A stretch of 64,000 bases of DNA from Azolla caroliniana (GCA_043228905.1 JBHGNT010000017.1:9796001-9860000), one strand, 5' to 3'; counted from the first letter of the stretch, positions 33,727 to 45,327 are shown. The notes: generated from the letters alone by a model not told the origin. Translations and numbers: made by a program.

Positions 33727-36444
33727 ATGGACCCACAAACGCTGTCGGAAGCGGCCAGGAAATGGCTCAGGCAACACGGACTAGATGGGTTCTTGACCAT
33801 CATGGAGGCACCACCGCACAAAGAAGCCGACCGGGTCATCAAGGAGCTCGACACAAAAGTCATCACCGAGGAAGCGATCCGTGCGCTAACAGGCAAAGGC
33901 TATCGAATAACCCAACCTCGGAGCAACTCATCCGATAACCCAACCTCGGAGGGAGGTATTTTTCAGATCGATAACCCAACCTCGGAGCAACTCATCCGAT
34001 ATTTCGGCGAGTACTCTCTAGCCGGCAAAGGCTATCGAACGCAGGGCGGCGAAGATCCTCTATTCAGGGAGATAGCTCGAGTGCTCCATGAGTACGGCCA
34101 CGTGTACCCCCGACCCCCTGTCATGCCAAAAAATCGGGCAGGGATGATCATAGCCACCTATGAAGGGATCAAGGTGGATTGGCCGGTGTTGATTGCAGAC
34201 GGTTTGTGCGCGGCAATCGACACGGTACGAGGAAAGGACGGCAAGGAGGGCCGGAAGCTGTGGCATGCAGTAGCTCAGTGGATAACATTGCTCGCGCCGC
34301 CGGTCGAGACCGTCCAGCCAAAGAAGCGGCCAAGATTATCGGAAGGAAGCACCTCGAAACCCGCGTCCAAACGACAGCAGCTGCTGGCGTCGAAGGCGAC
34401 GAAAGGGAAGAAACGGCTCCCAGAACCGGAGGAGGTGTCACTGGTCTGACCCGTTAAGATAACCATACGGCGACCGGGACAGAACGAACCGGAACCCTTG
34501 ACGGCACAGATACATGCCGTTACCCAGGAAGAGGAAACGGAGGAGCCAGTAGAGCACCTCCAACGACGGTCAAGAAGTAGGACCGCCGGGACAGCGGGGG
34601 AGCGTTCGAACCCGCAAAAGGAAGAAACGCCCCCAACTCAACCTGAGCAAACCACAAGGGAGGAACCGGAACCGGTGCGTATAGAACCGGCCTTGTCGAC
34701 TTCTATACAAGAAGTCATTCCAACGGCTCCGGAGACGGCGAGAACCGGAACTCAATAGCCGGCGAGCCCAGCCAGCACACACAGCGGCCAAGGAGTAGAA
34801 CCAGAACGGCAGATACAGGCAGTCAGGCCAGACAATTCCACAGTGAACGAGCCGACCCGACCAGTACAGCAGCAAGGCACCAGTAGCATGTGGCTACGGT
34901 GGGTAGGCGAGCAGATCGCCGGAGCGGTCGAGTACATAGAGGCGGAGGAGAGAGCGCACCACGAACAGTTGCTCGTCACAACCGTAGATCTAGAGACGGC
35001 CCGGTCCAGAATCCAGAGCCTTGAACAAGACTTGGACAGGGTCACAAGGGAAATGGCTCAATTGGCTTTGACAACACAAGTCCAAGCACCGGTGACTCCG
35101 GGCAATGTACAGAATAAAGCGTGAGATCAACCTGTACATAGCAATCAGACCCCGGCAACGGAAACCGTTCCGGAGAGAAATGCGGCACAAGCCCAAGAGC
35201 TTGCGGACTTAAAGGATGAGCTAGCTGCCCAAGAAGCGCTGAGGAGCCGCGAAAGAGAGTTGAAGACGGCAGCGGAGGCAGAACTCAAAAAGACTGCTGA
35301 GAATCTACGCTGGGTCGAGGAGAGCTTACGAAAAGGCCACCAAGCGTACGAACGGCTCAAGGAGGAGAAGGAGAAAATGCTGCAAGAGAAGGACAGGCTC
35401 CGGAGAAACGCCGAAACAGAAGTAGAGCGCCTGAAAGAGGAACTCCGGCAGCTAAAGGACCGGGAGGACCGGAACCATCGCCAGATCAACGGCAAGCTCA
35501 AACAAAAAACGGAGGAATTTGAGCACTTGCACCGGGAGTATAAACGGTTGCAAACGGAGCACAAGGAACGGACGGATGAGCTCCGGCAAGCAGTTGATCA
35601 GACCGCAACGGCATACGCTAATGAACAAGCGGAAACCAGAAGACGGTTGGAAGAGGCGGAGAAGGTTCGGACAGAGCTCCTCAGGCATTAGCAGGCGGAA
35701 AGAGAAAGACCGGCGGAGGTACTGCAGAAGCTGCAAACAACATATCAAGGGCAGCTGACGCGCTACAGAGAGCAGGCGGAGGATACGGCTAATCTCATCA
35801 AGCAGTTGAAGGAGGAACGACAAGTTGTGGAAAGTAGAGCGCAAATGGGAGGAAGTCGCATCCAGGATATCATGCGGGCCTGGTTGAACCAGACCAAGAG
35901 CTTGATTGACAACGGTTCCGTCAAATGGTGGACCAAGTGGGCCCCGAACGCGGCGGAACTCCAATTGCTCCGGGGCGACGTAGAGAGCCGGCGGAAGGAG
36001 GGAGATGATTGCTATATGCTAACTTCCGAAGACTTCACCGGCATAAGAGATGAGCTCGCCGAAGACTTTCAAGCCTTGGCAGAGGACCAACTAGGGCAAG
36101 TCCGGCAACTTGTAGCTCAGCTGGACGACGACAGGCTGGAGGCGCAGATCCAGTTTGAAAGCTACGAGAGGTCCCGGATCCGGGAAGAGAAAGCACGAGA
36201 ACCGGTTACGGTCAACCTCAGTGATGAGGAACCGTTACTGGAAGGAGACCGGACCGGAAGCAGTCAAACGGGGATGCCGGAGTCAGAGAAACAAACGGAG
36301 CAGCCGCCTATAGAGCAGCCGGAGCAGTCTCAGTCCCAACCGCAACCACAGCAGCAGCAGCAAGCACAGCCGCAACAACCACAACCGGAAGAACAATTGG
36401 AAACTCTGGAACAAAGTATTTTGGACAATTTGGGTGAACAATGA
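33727..36444 (+). pseudogene. Gypsy E third ORF (coiled-coil protein), four stops
   Basis: Best start is MDPQTLSEAARKWLRQHGLD (33727); ATG 33427 is in the same frame. The frame holds to 36444 but has TGA 34447-34449, TAG 34756-34758, TGA 35122-35124 and TAG 35689-35691. The protein matches that of G: an N-terminal domain of about 180 residues (KNRAGMIIATYEGIKVDWP), a Pro/Glu-rich middle, a long Glu/Lys/Arg/Gln coiled coil, a conserved block (RAWLNQTKSLIDNGSVKWW) and a Gln/Pro-rich end. A scrambled duplication near 33890-33990 inserts extra copies of an NPTSEQL-type segment. No signal peptide or membrane segment is seen. Function unknown. Confidence 0.8.
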
Positions 36445-36496
36445 AGGGGCCGAGAAGGGTTCGACGTACAAGGTACTGTCCCACGGGCGTGCCATA

Positions 36497-36915
36497 TGTT
36501 ACCGGCCGGCAAGGAGTCCAAAATACGGAGTGGAGGAATTAATTAAGTATGGTTGTAAATAAGCATAGTATGGACGGACGGACTGGAAACGGTATGCCGT
36601 TCCAGATCCGGACGGATCCCGAATAGGTGCGATAGGCACCGTTTTGTACTACGGACCGGAAACCTATTTAAAGGCCCGGAGCCCATTGTAATCGCAGCGG
36701 ATAATTAATAGAGCGTATGGTGTTTATACTTCTGTGTTGATTTCCGTTCTGTACTTACTGTTATATCTTACGCGTGTAATTAACAAAAGCGCTCTAATCG
36801 TGTAACCTACTTAGGTCGGTGTAATCGTTGAGTCATAATCCTATGCCGTAATCACCCTTTGGTGAAGTGTCTCCGTGACACCTTGTGTTAGGCCTTGTCC
36901 GGTCAGAGAACAACA
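36497..36915 (+). repeat. 3' LTR of gypsy E
   Basis: 419 bp, nearly identical to the 5' LTR. After it come aacgc and the continuation of copia B RNase H. Confidence 0.95.
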
Positions 36916-36920
36916 AACGC

Positions 36921-37901
36921 CGCCGATCGTCGATCCACGTCTGGATACGCGTTCTCCCTTGGGAGTGCCGCGATCACGTGGAGCAGTAAGAAGCAGCCAA
37001 CAGTTGCCCTGTCGAGCACCGAAGCTACCGAGGAGCGGCTGTCGCGACATGCGAAGCCATATGGTTGAAGCGGCTACTTAAGGACCTGCAGGTAGAGGTG
37101 TCAAATCCAACGACGATCTACTGCGACAACCTCAGCAACATTCAACTCGCGAAGAACCCTGTCTTCCACGCACGGACCAAGCACATTGAGGTGCACTCCC
37201 ATTTCGTCCGTGAGCGTGTCCTTTCCGGTGAAGTCGAACTTCAGTACGTTCCGACGGATCGACAAACTGCCGACATCTTCACCAAGCCTCTTGGTCTGGA
37301 CAAGTTGCGGCAATTCTCAGGTACACTCGGGTTGCGTCACCTTGACGTGCCGAACTTGAGGGGGAGAACAGTCCCGAATGACCAAGCAAGGCAGCAGGAA
37401 AGGAGCGGAGACCGTGACACCGAGTCCGAGTCGGTAGACTCGGTTGTCGAGTTCGAGTTCGGATCGGCTGAAGAAGCCGAGGGCGGACCCGTGGAAAAGT
37501 CCGAAAGCGGACAGAAGGGGAGCAACCGAAGGAGAGAGCCGAAGCCAACCATGCATGAGGGAGACAACGCCATCGAGGGCGAGAAGACCGAAGACGAGTT
37601 GGAGACAACCAACTCAGACGAGAGCGGAAACCGATCGGAGGCAGCCGAGTCGGTTCGGATGTTTGATTCAGAGACGTTGAATAAACCGAGGCCCAAGCGG
37701 AAGAAAAGGCAGCAGAAGAAGCGTCAACACCGCAACAGCAGAAGAACTGATGAGCGCCACATGAGCAGACAAGCCGACCGGAAGGGTCGAAGCGCGCGGA
37801 GTCGAACAGGTCGAGGAGCGCGAGCGAGGCGAGAAGCCAGGAGGAACCGATGTTGTGAAGATCCCAAAGAGCCTCAAGTTGAGCTTGAGGGGGAGTGTTG
37901 A
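36921..37901 (+). pseudogene. Copia B RNase H end and charged C-terminal tail
   Basis: Continues B after E ([16 protein letters not shown], then STEA with a small deletion near 37025 that shifts the frame). The frame 37065-37901 is open to the end: QLAKNPVFHARTKHIEVH, TADIFTKPLGLDKLRQF, then about 190 residues of tail. The tail is first acidic (EFEFGSAEEAEGG) and then strongly basic (PRPKRKKRQQKKRQHRNSRR, RGARARREARR). It ends VELEGEC with the stop TGA at 37899-37901, which is part of the LTR (TGTTGA). The polypurine tract is thus coding. The tail function is unknown; nucleic-acid binding or nuclear targeting is only inferred from the charge. Confidence 0.85.
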
Positions 37902-38092
37902 GAGACAAGCTCAACATCGGCCGGATCGGCTGAAGAAGCCGAGGACCGGATCGGTTGGGACCGATCGGTTTGGCCGAGTGCATAAACCGGGAGGTCGTTA
38001 GGAAAGATATTCCGTGAGGAATATATTTGGGAGTTAGTGTAGGGGCTCTTGATGAGCATTGAAGTATTGTCAGTACTTCGGTCAGTCCTTTT
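37896..38092 (+). repeat. 3' LTR of copia B, first segment
   Basis: First 197 bp of the B 3' LTR, cut at ctttt (38088-38092) by element C. Confidence 0.93.
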
Positions 38093-38726
38093 TGTTAGAA
38101 ATTGACGCTTTCAAACCTTCACCTCTCGGCCACAACCGAGGAAACACGAGTCAATGTAGCAGTAAATCGAAAACACAGAGAGAGACTCGAATGCACAGGG
38201 TTTAGCGTGGAAAACCCTAGACGGGAAAAAACCACGGGATTGCAAGACTCCGACTATCACTATACACAGGGAATGTACAATGGCGAGCTGCAAGGCGACG
38301 ACCTTGAGCTCGCTGTCCTCGCCACAGGCGGCGGTATTACACAGAGGCGTCGACCTCTTCCTTTCTCTCTCTCTCACTCTCTCTCTCTCTGCTCTCACTT
38401 CGCTCCCTCTAAGTGGAAAAACAGAAAAATGAACAACAACAACAAAACTGTTTGCCCTAAGTCATATTTATACACATATGACTTTCGGGCTATTTACAAA
38501 TATAGCCTAGAGGGCCCTTGGCAAACATATTCACAAATATGTCCCCGCATCCGGATCTCTCTCCGGGTACATTCGTCATCCGGCTCCGTAGCCGGGGTCT
38601 TCATCATCCGGATCCGAAACCGGGTCTTCATCATCCGGCTCTGATACCGGGTACTCCTCATTCGGGTCTTCATTCCCGATTCCCGGACATCTGACCATCC
38701 CATCCGGAGGGACCGTAATCCCAACA
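38093..38726 (-). repeat. 3' LTR of copia C
   Basis: In element sense TGTTGGGATTACGG...TTCTAACA. It contains the 93-base inverted-repeat cluster at 38450-38542 and a CT/GA microsatellite near 38365-38395. It is related to the D LTR but a distinct subfamily at the U3 end. Confidence 0.94.
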
Positions 38727-38736
38727 AACTCCCCCT

Positions 38737-40973
38737 TCACTTCGGCATGGGATGTCTTTCCAGTCCGACCCTCTTCCGGCATGCTTCCAGCTTGTCGGGT
38801 GTGAGCACTTTGGTCAGCATATCTGACCCGTTCTCGTCCGTGTGGATCTTCGTCAGCACGAACTCCTGGTCTTCTATCCTTTCCCGGATCCAGTGATATC
38901 TTCGCTGGATGTGCTTCGTCCGGTAGTGATAGGCCGCATTCTTCGCAAGGTGGATGGCACTCTGACTGTCGCAGTAGAGTCGGTACTCCTCCTGCCGGAT
39001 ACCGAGCTCTCTAATGAAGTCCTTCATCCATATTCTTTCCTTGCCGGCTTCAACAGCCGCCATGTACTCCGCCTCCATGGTTGACAACGCAACCGTCTTC
39101 TGCAGCCTCGACTGCCACGAAACAGCTCCCCCTGCATACGTCATCACAAACCCTGATGTGGACCGGCTGATGTCTGCATCAGCCGACATATCCGAATCGG
39201 TAAAGCCGTCGAGTTCGGGCTTACCGGAGCCGAATCGGAGGCACACGTTTGTCGTGCCCTTCAGGTATCGGAGTATCCACTTGGCCGCGTTCCAGTGCTC
39301 TTTGCCGGGATTGCTCATCTACCGGCTCACCACTCCGACTGCATATCCTATGTCCGGTCTTGTACACACCATTGCGTACATCAAGCTTCCGACGGCAGAG
39401 GCATATGGTACTTTCATCATGTCCTCCTTCTCAGCCTTTGTCTTGGGGCTTTGTTTGCTGGACAGCTTGCAGTTTGCCGGGAGGGTTGACCCGACCGGTC
39501 TTGCTTCCGACATGTTGAACCGGTGAAGCACCTTTGTCACGTACTTCTCCTGTGACAGCCACAACTACTTCTTCTTCCGGTCCCGGATGATGTGCATCCC
39601 TAGTATTTGCCTCGCCGGACCCAGGTCCTTCATTGAGAAGGTTCGGTGAAGCGCTTTCTTCAGCATCCGTATCTTGACCTGGTCCCGTCCGACGATCAAC
39701 ATGTCGTCCACGTACAGGAGGAGTATTAGAAAGTCTCCTCCTTCGAACTTCTTCACAAACACGCAGTGATCGGACTGCGTTTTGTGGTACCCTTCGTCGG
39801 TCATGAAGGAGTCGAACTTCCGGTACCATTGCCGGGGATCCTGCTTCAGTTCGTAAAGGCTCTTCTTCAACCGGCATACCAGGTGCTCCTTCCCTTTCTT
39901 CTCGAATCCTTCCGGTTGCTGCATGTAGATCTCTTCTTCGAGATCACCGTGAAGGAATGCCGTCTTCACGTCCATCTGTTCTACCTCGAGGTCCATGCTT
40001 GCCGCTATGCTCAGCACCGTCCGGATGGAGGTCATCTTCACTACCGGGGCAAATATCTCGTCGAAGTCGACGCCCTTCTTCTGCTGGAACCCCTTCACCA
40101 CGATCCTGGCTTTGTATCTCGGGGGGTTTCCGGCATCTCCCGGTTTCAGCTTGAACACCCACTTGTTTCGAAGTGCCCGCTTTCCTTTCGGCAACTCCAC
40201 AAGTTCATATGTGTGGTTCTCATGCAGGGAATCCATCTCCTCCTGCATGGCACTTAACCACCTGCGGCTATGGGTGTCAAGCTTTGCTTCTTCAAAACTC
40301 TCCGGCTCCCCCTCGTCGGTTAGCAGCACGTGCTCTGGTTCCGGAAATCTCCGGGGGGCCCTTCTCTCTCTTAGAGGATATCTCCGTTCCGGAGCTTCGG
40401 TAACCGGCTCCTCCGTTTCCTCTTCATCCGAATCCATTTCAGGATCGGGGCCGGTTCCGGTATCAGTTTCATCTTCCTCGGCCGGTTCTGTTTCTTCACC
40501 GTCTTCGGCCGGATCCTCGAGTGCTAACCGGTCCCTTGCCGGTCGGGACTGCTCCTCGTAGAGTTGATCCTCACCGGTCGACTTGGAGCTCTTCATCTTC
40601 TTCTCCGACTCCCAGTCGGCGAGTGTCTTGTCCTCCATGAAGATGATATCACGACTCCGGAATATCCTTTTGTCGACCGGGTCCCATACTCGGTAGCCGA
40701 ACTCGTCATCGCCGTAACCGAGGAATATGCATGGCCGGGTCTTTGGATCTAGCTTTCCTCTCCGGTCCTTTGCCACATGCACGTCTGCGAGACACCCGAA
40801 CACCTTCAGATGCCGGTAGGATACTTCCCTACCGGTCCACACTCTCTGCGGCGTGTCTCCGTCCAAAGGTACTGAGGGTGATCTGTTTATCACGTATGTC
40901 GCCGTCGACATTGCCTCAGCCCAAAACCCCTTGGGTAATTTCGCATGCGCCAGCATACTCCGGACCCTCTCCA
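38737..40973 (-). pseudogene. Copia C integrase end, reverse transcriptase and RNase H
   Basis: Continues C left of D (MERVRSMLAHAKLPKGFWAE). Next are the integrase C-terminal region (HVAKDRRGKLDPKTRPCIFL), an acidic linker, reverse transcriptase (VEQMDVKTAFLHGDLEEEIY, YVDDMLIVGRD at about 39690-39720) and RNase H (FTDSDMSADAD, EAEYMAAVEAG, HIQRRYHWIRERI). In-frame TAG stops are at 39562-39564 (after RDRKKK) and about 39316-39318 (in SRYMSNPG). The end is MLTKVLTPDKLEAC...PMPK, then stop and polypurine tract. Apart from the stops it is almost intact. Confidence 0.92.
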
Positions 40974-41571
40974 TGTTGGGATTTCGGTCCCTCCGGATGG
41001 GATGTCCGGAGATGAATGACGGCAATCCCGGTTACGGTTACGGTTATGATTCCGGAGCCGGACGATGAAGACCCCGGCTACGGAGCCGGATGACGAATGT
41101 ACCCGGAGAGAGATCCGGATGCGGGGACATATTTGTGAATATGTTTGCCAAGGGCCCTTGAGGCTATATTTGTAAATAGCCCGAAAGTCATATGTGTATA
41201 AATATGACTTAGGGCAAACAGTTTTATGTTGTTGCTCATTTTTCCTTTTTTTACTTAGAGAGAGCTAAGTGAGCAGCCGAGAGAGAGAGAGAGAGAGAGA
41301 GAGACGAAGAGGTCGTTGCCTCTGTGTACTGCCGCCGCCTGTGGCGAAGACAGTGAGCTCAAGGTTGTTGCCTTGTAGCTTCACCATTGTACATCTCTGT
41401 TTATAGTGATAGTTGGAGTTTGAGGACTCCCGTGGTTTTTCCCCATTTAGGGTTTTCCACGTAAAACATCCCGTGTACTCTTCTCTCTATTGTACTTCGT
41501 GCATTTTGTATTTCCTGTTTTCTGAAAGTTGATCCTATTCCTCGGTTGTGGCCGAGCACTGTTTTTCAACA
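40974..41571 (+). repeat. 5' LTR of copia D
   Basis: TGTTGGGATTTCGG...TTCAACA. It contains the inverted-repeat cluster 41127-41219 with TATAAATA at 41197-41204 and a GA microsatellite at about 41279-41304. Confidence 0.95.
41127..41219 (+). promoter_or_regulatory. Cloverleaf-like inverted-repeat cluster around the TATA box of LTR D
   Basis: A hairpin ACATATT-TGTG-AATATGT (41127-41144) overlaps an outer pair, GTTTGCC (41143-41149) with GGCAAAC (41213-41219). Inside the outer pair are CAAGGGCCCTTG (41149-41160), GCTAT / ATAGC (41163-41180) and a 9-bp stem AAGTCATAT / ATATGACTT (41185-41210) whose 8-base loop contains TATAA. The same 93-base cluster is in all four LTRs of C and D. The promoter role of the TATA box is inferred. 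Confidence 0.6.
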
Positions 41572-41574
41572 AAT

Positions 41575-41586
41575 TGGTATCAGAGC
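41575..41586 (+). other. Primer binding site of copia D
   Basis: TGGTATCAGAGC, three bases after the LTR, matching the initiator Met-tRNA consensus of copia elements. Confidence 0.9.
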
Positions 41587-41602
41587 ACGGTTAACACAGA
41601 AA

Positions 41603-44600
41603 ATGGAAGGCGGCGGTAGTGGGCCTCCGAGCATGATGGTGTTGAACTCACATAACGACGCCGACTGGAAGATAAAGATGGAAGACCTTCTCATCGTCCG
41701 AGACCTGTACGAACCGATCGACAATGCCGAGATACCCAAGGGGGTAATAGAGTCGGAGTGGAAGCTCTTGAACCGGAAAGCCGTAGCGACGATCCGGCAA
41801 TATGTCGATGTAAGTGTCCTGCAACATGTGGCGAACGATACGAACGCCTATGAGATGTGGCAGAAGCTGTCCGGACTGTATGAGAGGAAGAATGCTCTGA
41901 CCCGGACCTCCCTGATGAGGAAGATAGTGAATCTTAAGTACCGGGACGGCGAGAGCATGGTCGAACACGTCAGCACGTTCATGGGATTTGTGAACCAGCT
42001 TGCGGCGATCAAGTTCCCGTTGGATGACGCAATGCAAGCCATCATGCTGATGTGTACCCTTCCGGAGAGCTGGGAGAACTTGGTAGTTACGCTCAGCACC
42101 TCCTGTAAGGAAGAGAACTGATAAAGAACTGGCCTCCGACTCGAAGGCGCTGCTTACCGAATCGGAACGGGGAAGACAACGGAACCGGAGTCCGCAAAGA
42201 CGGGAGAAGTCGGGGACACGGTCGCAGTCGAGGGGAAGACCTACATGCTTCTACTGTGGGAAGCCGGGGCACTTCCAGAAGAACTGTCGGCATTTCCGGA
42301 AAGACAACGGAACCGACGGTACCGATTCGAAGAAGTCACCGGAGCGAAACGGTGCATACCGGGGAGCCACAGACCGGAGAGGTCCGGATCGGCGAGGGCA
42401 GGACCGGAAAGGAACGACGGCACTCGCGGCAAGTGAAGAAGAGATAATGCTCATTACCGAAGAGAGGGAGCTGAACCTTGCCGGTGAAGAGATGACCTGG
42501 GTGGTCGATTCCGGAGCGTGGTTCCACCTGACCCCGGAGAAGAAATACTTCTCATCCTACACAGCCGGTGAGCACGGCTGTGTCCGGATTGCCGGCATAG
42601 GAGACGTGTGGCTGATGACATCAACCGGATGCAAGATGCTGCTGAAGGATGTCCGACACGTTCCGGAGGTTCGATTGAACCTGATTTCGGCCGGGAGGCT
42701 AGACGATGAAGGCTACACGGGTAGCATCCGGAACGGCGTAATGAAGTTCAACAAGGGGAGCCTGATAGTGGCTCGAGCCCGAAAAGTCAACACACTGTAC
42801 CTTATGAATGCCTGGTTGANNNNNNNNNNNNNNNNNNNNNNNNNNNNNNNNNNNNNNNNNNNNNNNNNNNNNNNNNNNNNNNNNNNNNNNNNNNNNNNNN
42901 NNNNNNNNNNNNNNNNNNNAGAATCCGGCAAGAAGCTGAAAGCGATACGAGCGGATAACGGAGGGGAATACCGGGGGCAGTTCCAGGAGTACTGTCGCTC
43001 GAAGGGAATCCGGCTCGAGTTTACTGTGCCGAAGACGCCGGAACTGAACGGGCTAGCCGAGAGGATGAACCGGACCATAATGGAGAGGGTCCGGAGTATG
43101 CTGGCGCATGCGAAATTACCCAAGGGGTTTTGGGCTGAGGCAATGTCGACGGCGACATACGTGATAAACAGATCACCCTCAGTACCTTTGGACGGAGACA
43201 CGCCGCAGAGAGTGTGGACCGGTAAGGAAGTGTCCTACCGGCATCTGAAGGTGTTCGGGTGTCTCGCATACGTGCATGTGGCAAAGGACCGGAGAGGGAA
43301 GTTAGATCCAAAGACCCGGCCATGCATATTCCTCGGTTACGGCGACGATGAGTTCGGCTACCGAGTATGGGACCCGGTCGACAAGAAGATATTCAGGAGT
43401 CGAGATATCATCTTCATGGAGGACAAGACACTCGCCGACTGGGAGTCGGAGAAGAAGATGAAGAGCTCCAAGTCGACCGGTGAGGATCAACTCTACGAGG
43501 AGTAGTCCCGACCGGCAAGGGACCGGTTAGCACTCGAGGATCTGGCTGAAGACGGTGAAGAAACAGAACCGGCCGAGGAAGATGAAACTGATACCGGAAC
43601 CGGCCCCGATACCGAAATGGATTCGGATGAAGAGGAAACGGAGGAGCCGGTTACCGAAGCTCCGGAACGGAGATATCCTCTAAGAGAGAGAAGGCCCCCC
43701 CGGAGATTTCCGGAACCAGAGCACGTGCTGCTAACCGACGAGGGGGAGCCAGAGAGTTTTGAAGAAGCAAAGCTTGACACCCATAGCCGCAGGTGGTTAA
43801 GTGCCATGCAGGAGGAGATGGATTCCCTGCATGAGAACCACACATATGAACTTGTGGAGTTGCCGAAAGGAAAGCGGGCACTTCGGAACAAGTGGGTGTT
43901 CAAGCTGAAACCGGGAGATGCCGGAAAACCCCTGAGATACAAAGCCAGGATCGTGGTGAAGGGGTTCCAGTAGAAGAAGGGCGTCGATTTCGACGAGATA
44001 TTTGCCCCGGTAGTGAAGATGACCTCCATCCGGACGGTGCTGAGCATAGCGGCAAGCATGGACCTCGAGGTAGAACAGATGGACGTGAAGACGGCATTCC
44101 TTCACGGTGACCTCGAAGAAGAGATCTACATGCAGCAACCGGAAGGATTCGAGAAGAAAGGGAAGGAGCACCTGGTATGTCGGTTGAAGAAGAGCCTTTA
44201 CGGACTGAAGCAGGCTCCCCGGCAATGGTACCGGAAGTTCGACTCCTTCATGACCGACGAAGGGTACCACAAAACGCAGTCCGATCACTGCGTGTTTGTG
44301 AAGAAGTTCGAAGGAGGAGACTCTCTAATACTCCTCCTATATGTGGACGACATGTTGATCGTCGGACGGGACCAGGGCAAGATACGGATGCTGAAGAAAG
44401 CACTTCACCGAACCTTCTCAATGAAGGACCTGGGTCCGGCGAGGCAAATACTAAGGATGCACATCATCCGAGACCGGAAGAAGAAGCAGTTGTGGCTGTC
44501 ACAGGAGAAGTACGTAACAAAGGTGCTTCACCGGTTCAACATGTCGGAAGCAAGACCGGTCGGATCAACCCTCCCGGCAAACTGCAAGTTGTCCAGCAAG

Positions 44601-45317
44601 CAAAGCCCCAAGACAAAGGCTGAGAAAGAGGACATGATGAAAGTACCATATGCCTCTGCCGTCGGAAGCTTGATGTACGCAATGGTGTGTACAAGACCGG
44701 ACATAGGATATGCAGTCGGAGTGGTGAGCCGGTACATGAGCAATCCCGGCAAAGAACACTGGAACGCGGTCAAGTGGATACTCCGATACCTGAAGGGCAC
44801 GGCAAACGTGTGCCTCCGATTCGGCTCCGGTAAGCCCGAACTCGACGGCTTTACCGATTCGGATATGTCGGCTGATGCAGATACCAGCCGGTCCACATCC
44901 GGGTATGTGATGACGTATGCAGGGGGAGCTGTTTCGTGGCAGTCGAGGCTGCAGAAGACGGTTGCGTTGTCAACCACGGAGGCGGAGTACATGGCGGCTG
45001 TTAAAGCCGGCAAGGAAATAATATGGATGAAAGACTTCATTAGGGAGCTCGGTATCCGGCAGGAGGAGTACCGGCTCTATTGCGATAGTCAGAGTGCCAT
45101 CCACCTTGCGAAGAACGCGGCCTACCATTCCCGGACGAAACACATCCAGCGTAGATACCACTGGATCCGGGAAAGGATAGAAGACAAGGAGTTCGTGCTG
45201 ACGAAGATCCACACAGACGAGAACGGGTCGGATATGCTGACCAAGGTTCTCACACCCGACAAGCTGGAAGCATGCCGGAAGAGGATCAGATTGGAGAGAC
45301 ATCCCATGCCGAAGTGA
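41603..45317 (+). pseudogene. Copia D gag-pol, broken, with sequence gap
   Basis: Starts at MEGGGSGPPSMMVLN (41603). Gag is cut by a deletion of about 50 bp at 42118-42120 that shifts the frame. The next frame (42120 on) has CFYCGKPGHFQKNC and a protease reading VVDSGAWFHLTP, where DSGAS has become DSGAW. An N gap at 42820-42919 replaces the pre-integrase and first integrase residues. Integrase resumes (IRADNGGEYRGQF, ELNGLAERMNRTI). TAG stops at 43503-43505 and 43971-43973 both replace CAG found in C. Reverse transcriptase (YVDDMLIVGRD, about 44340) and RNase H (44013-45317) are open to the end. Confidence 0.92.
42820..42919. other. Assembly gap of exactly 100 N
   Basis: A run of 100 N, a standard placeholder length. 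Comparison with C suggests that about 380 bp of pre-integrase and integrase sequence belong between LYLMNAWL and ESGKKLKAIR, so the gap is probably under-sized. Confidence 0.97.
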
Positions 45318-45327
45318 AGGGGGAGTT

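Larger units (their letters stand above)
27002..36915 (+). mobile_element. Gypsy element E with a third ORF
   Basis: The two 419-bp LTRs (27002-27420, 36497-36915) differ at only 2 positions by eye. The target duplication aacgc is at 26997-27001 and 36916-36920. The order gag, protease, reverse transcriptase, RNase H, integrase, with integrase last, is the Ty3/gypsy order. A further long ORF lies between pol and the 3' LTR. No chromodomain-like extension is obvious. The primer site begins TGGCGACCACGA at 27427, a few bases after the LTR; I do not assign the tRNA. Confidence 0.95.

Noticed and set aside
38102-38644. 180-codon open frame inside the C LTR, repeated at 48438-48980
   Set aside because: It lies wholly in the LTR, begins with a non-ATG codon, has no recognisable domain and is open mainly because of LTR composition and the CT repeat.
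39565-41025. Single ORF starting MPSFISGHPIRR, apparently a complete protein
   Set aside because: Its first residues come from the D LTR fused by insertion to the C integrase. The start is an artefact of nesting.
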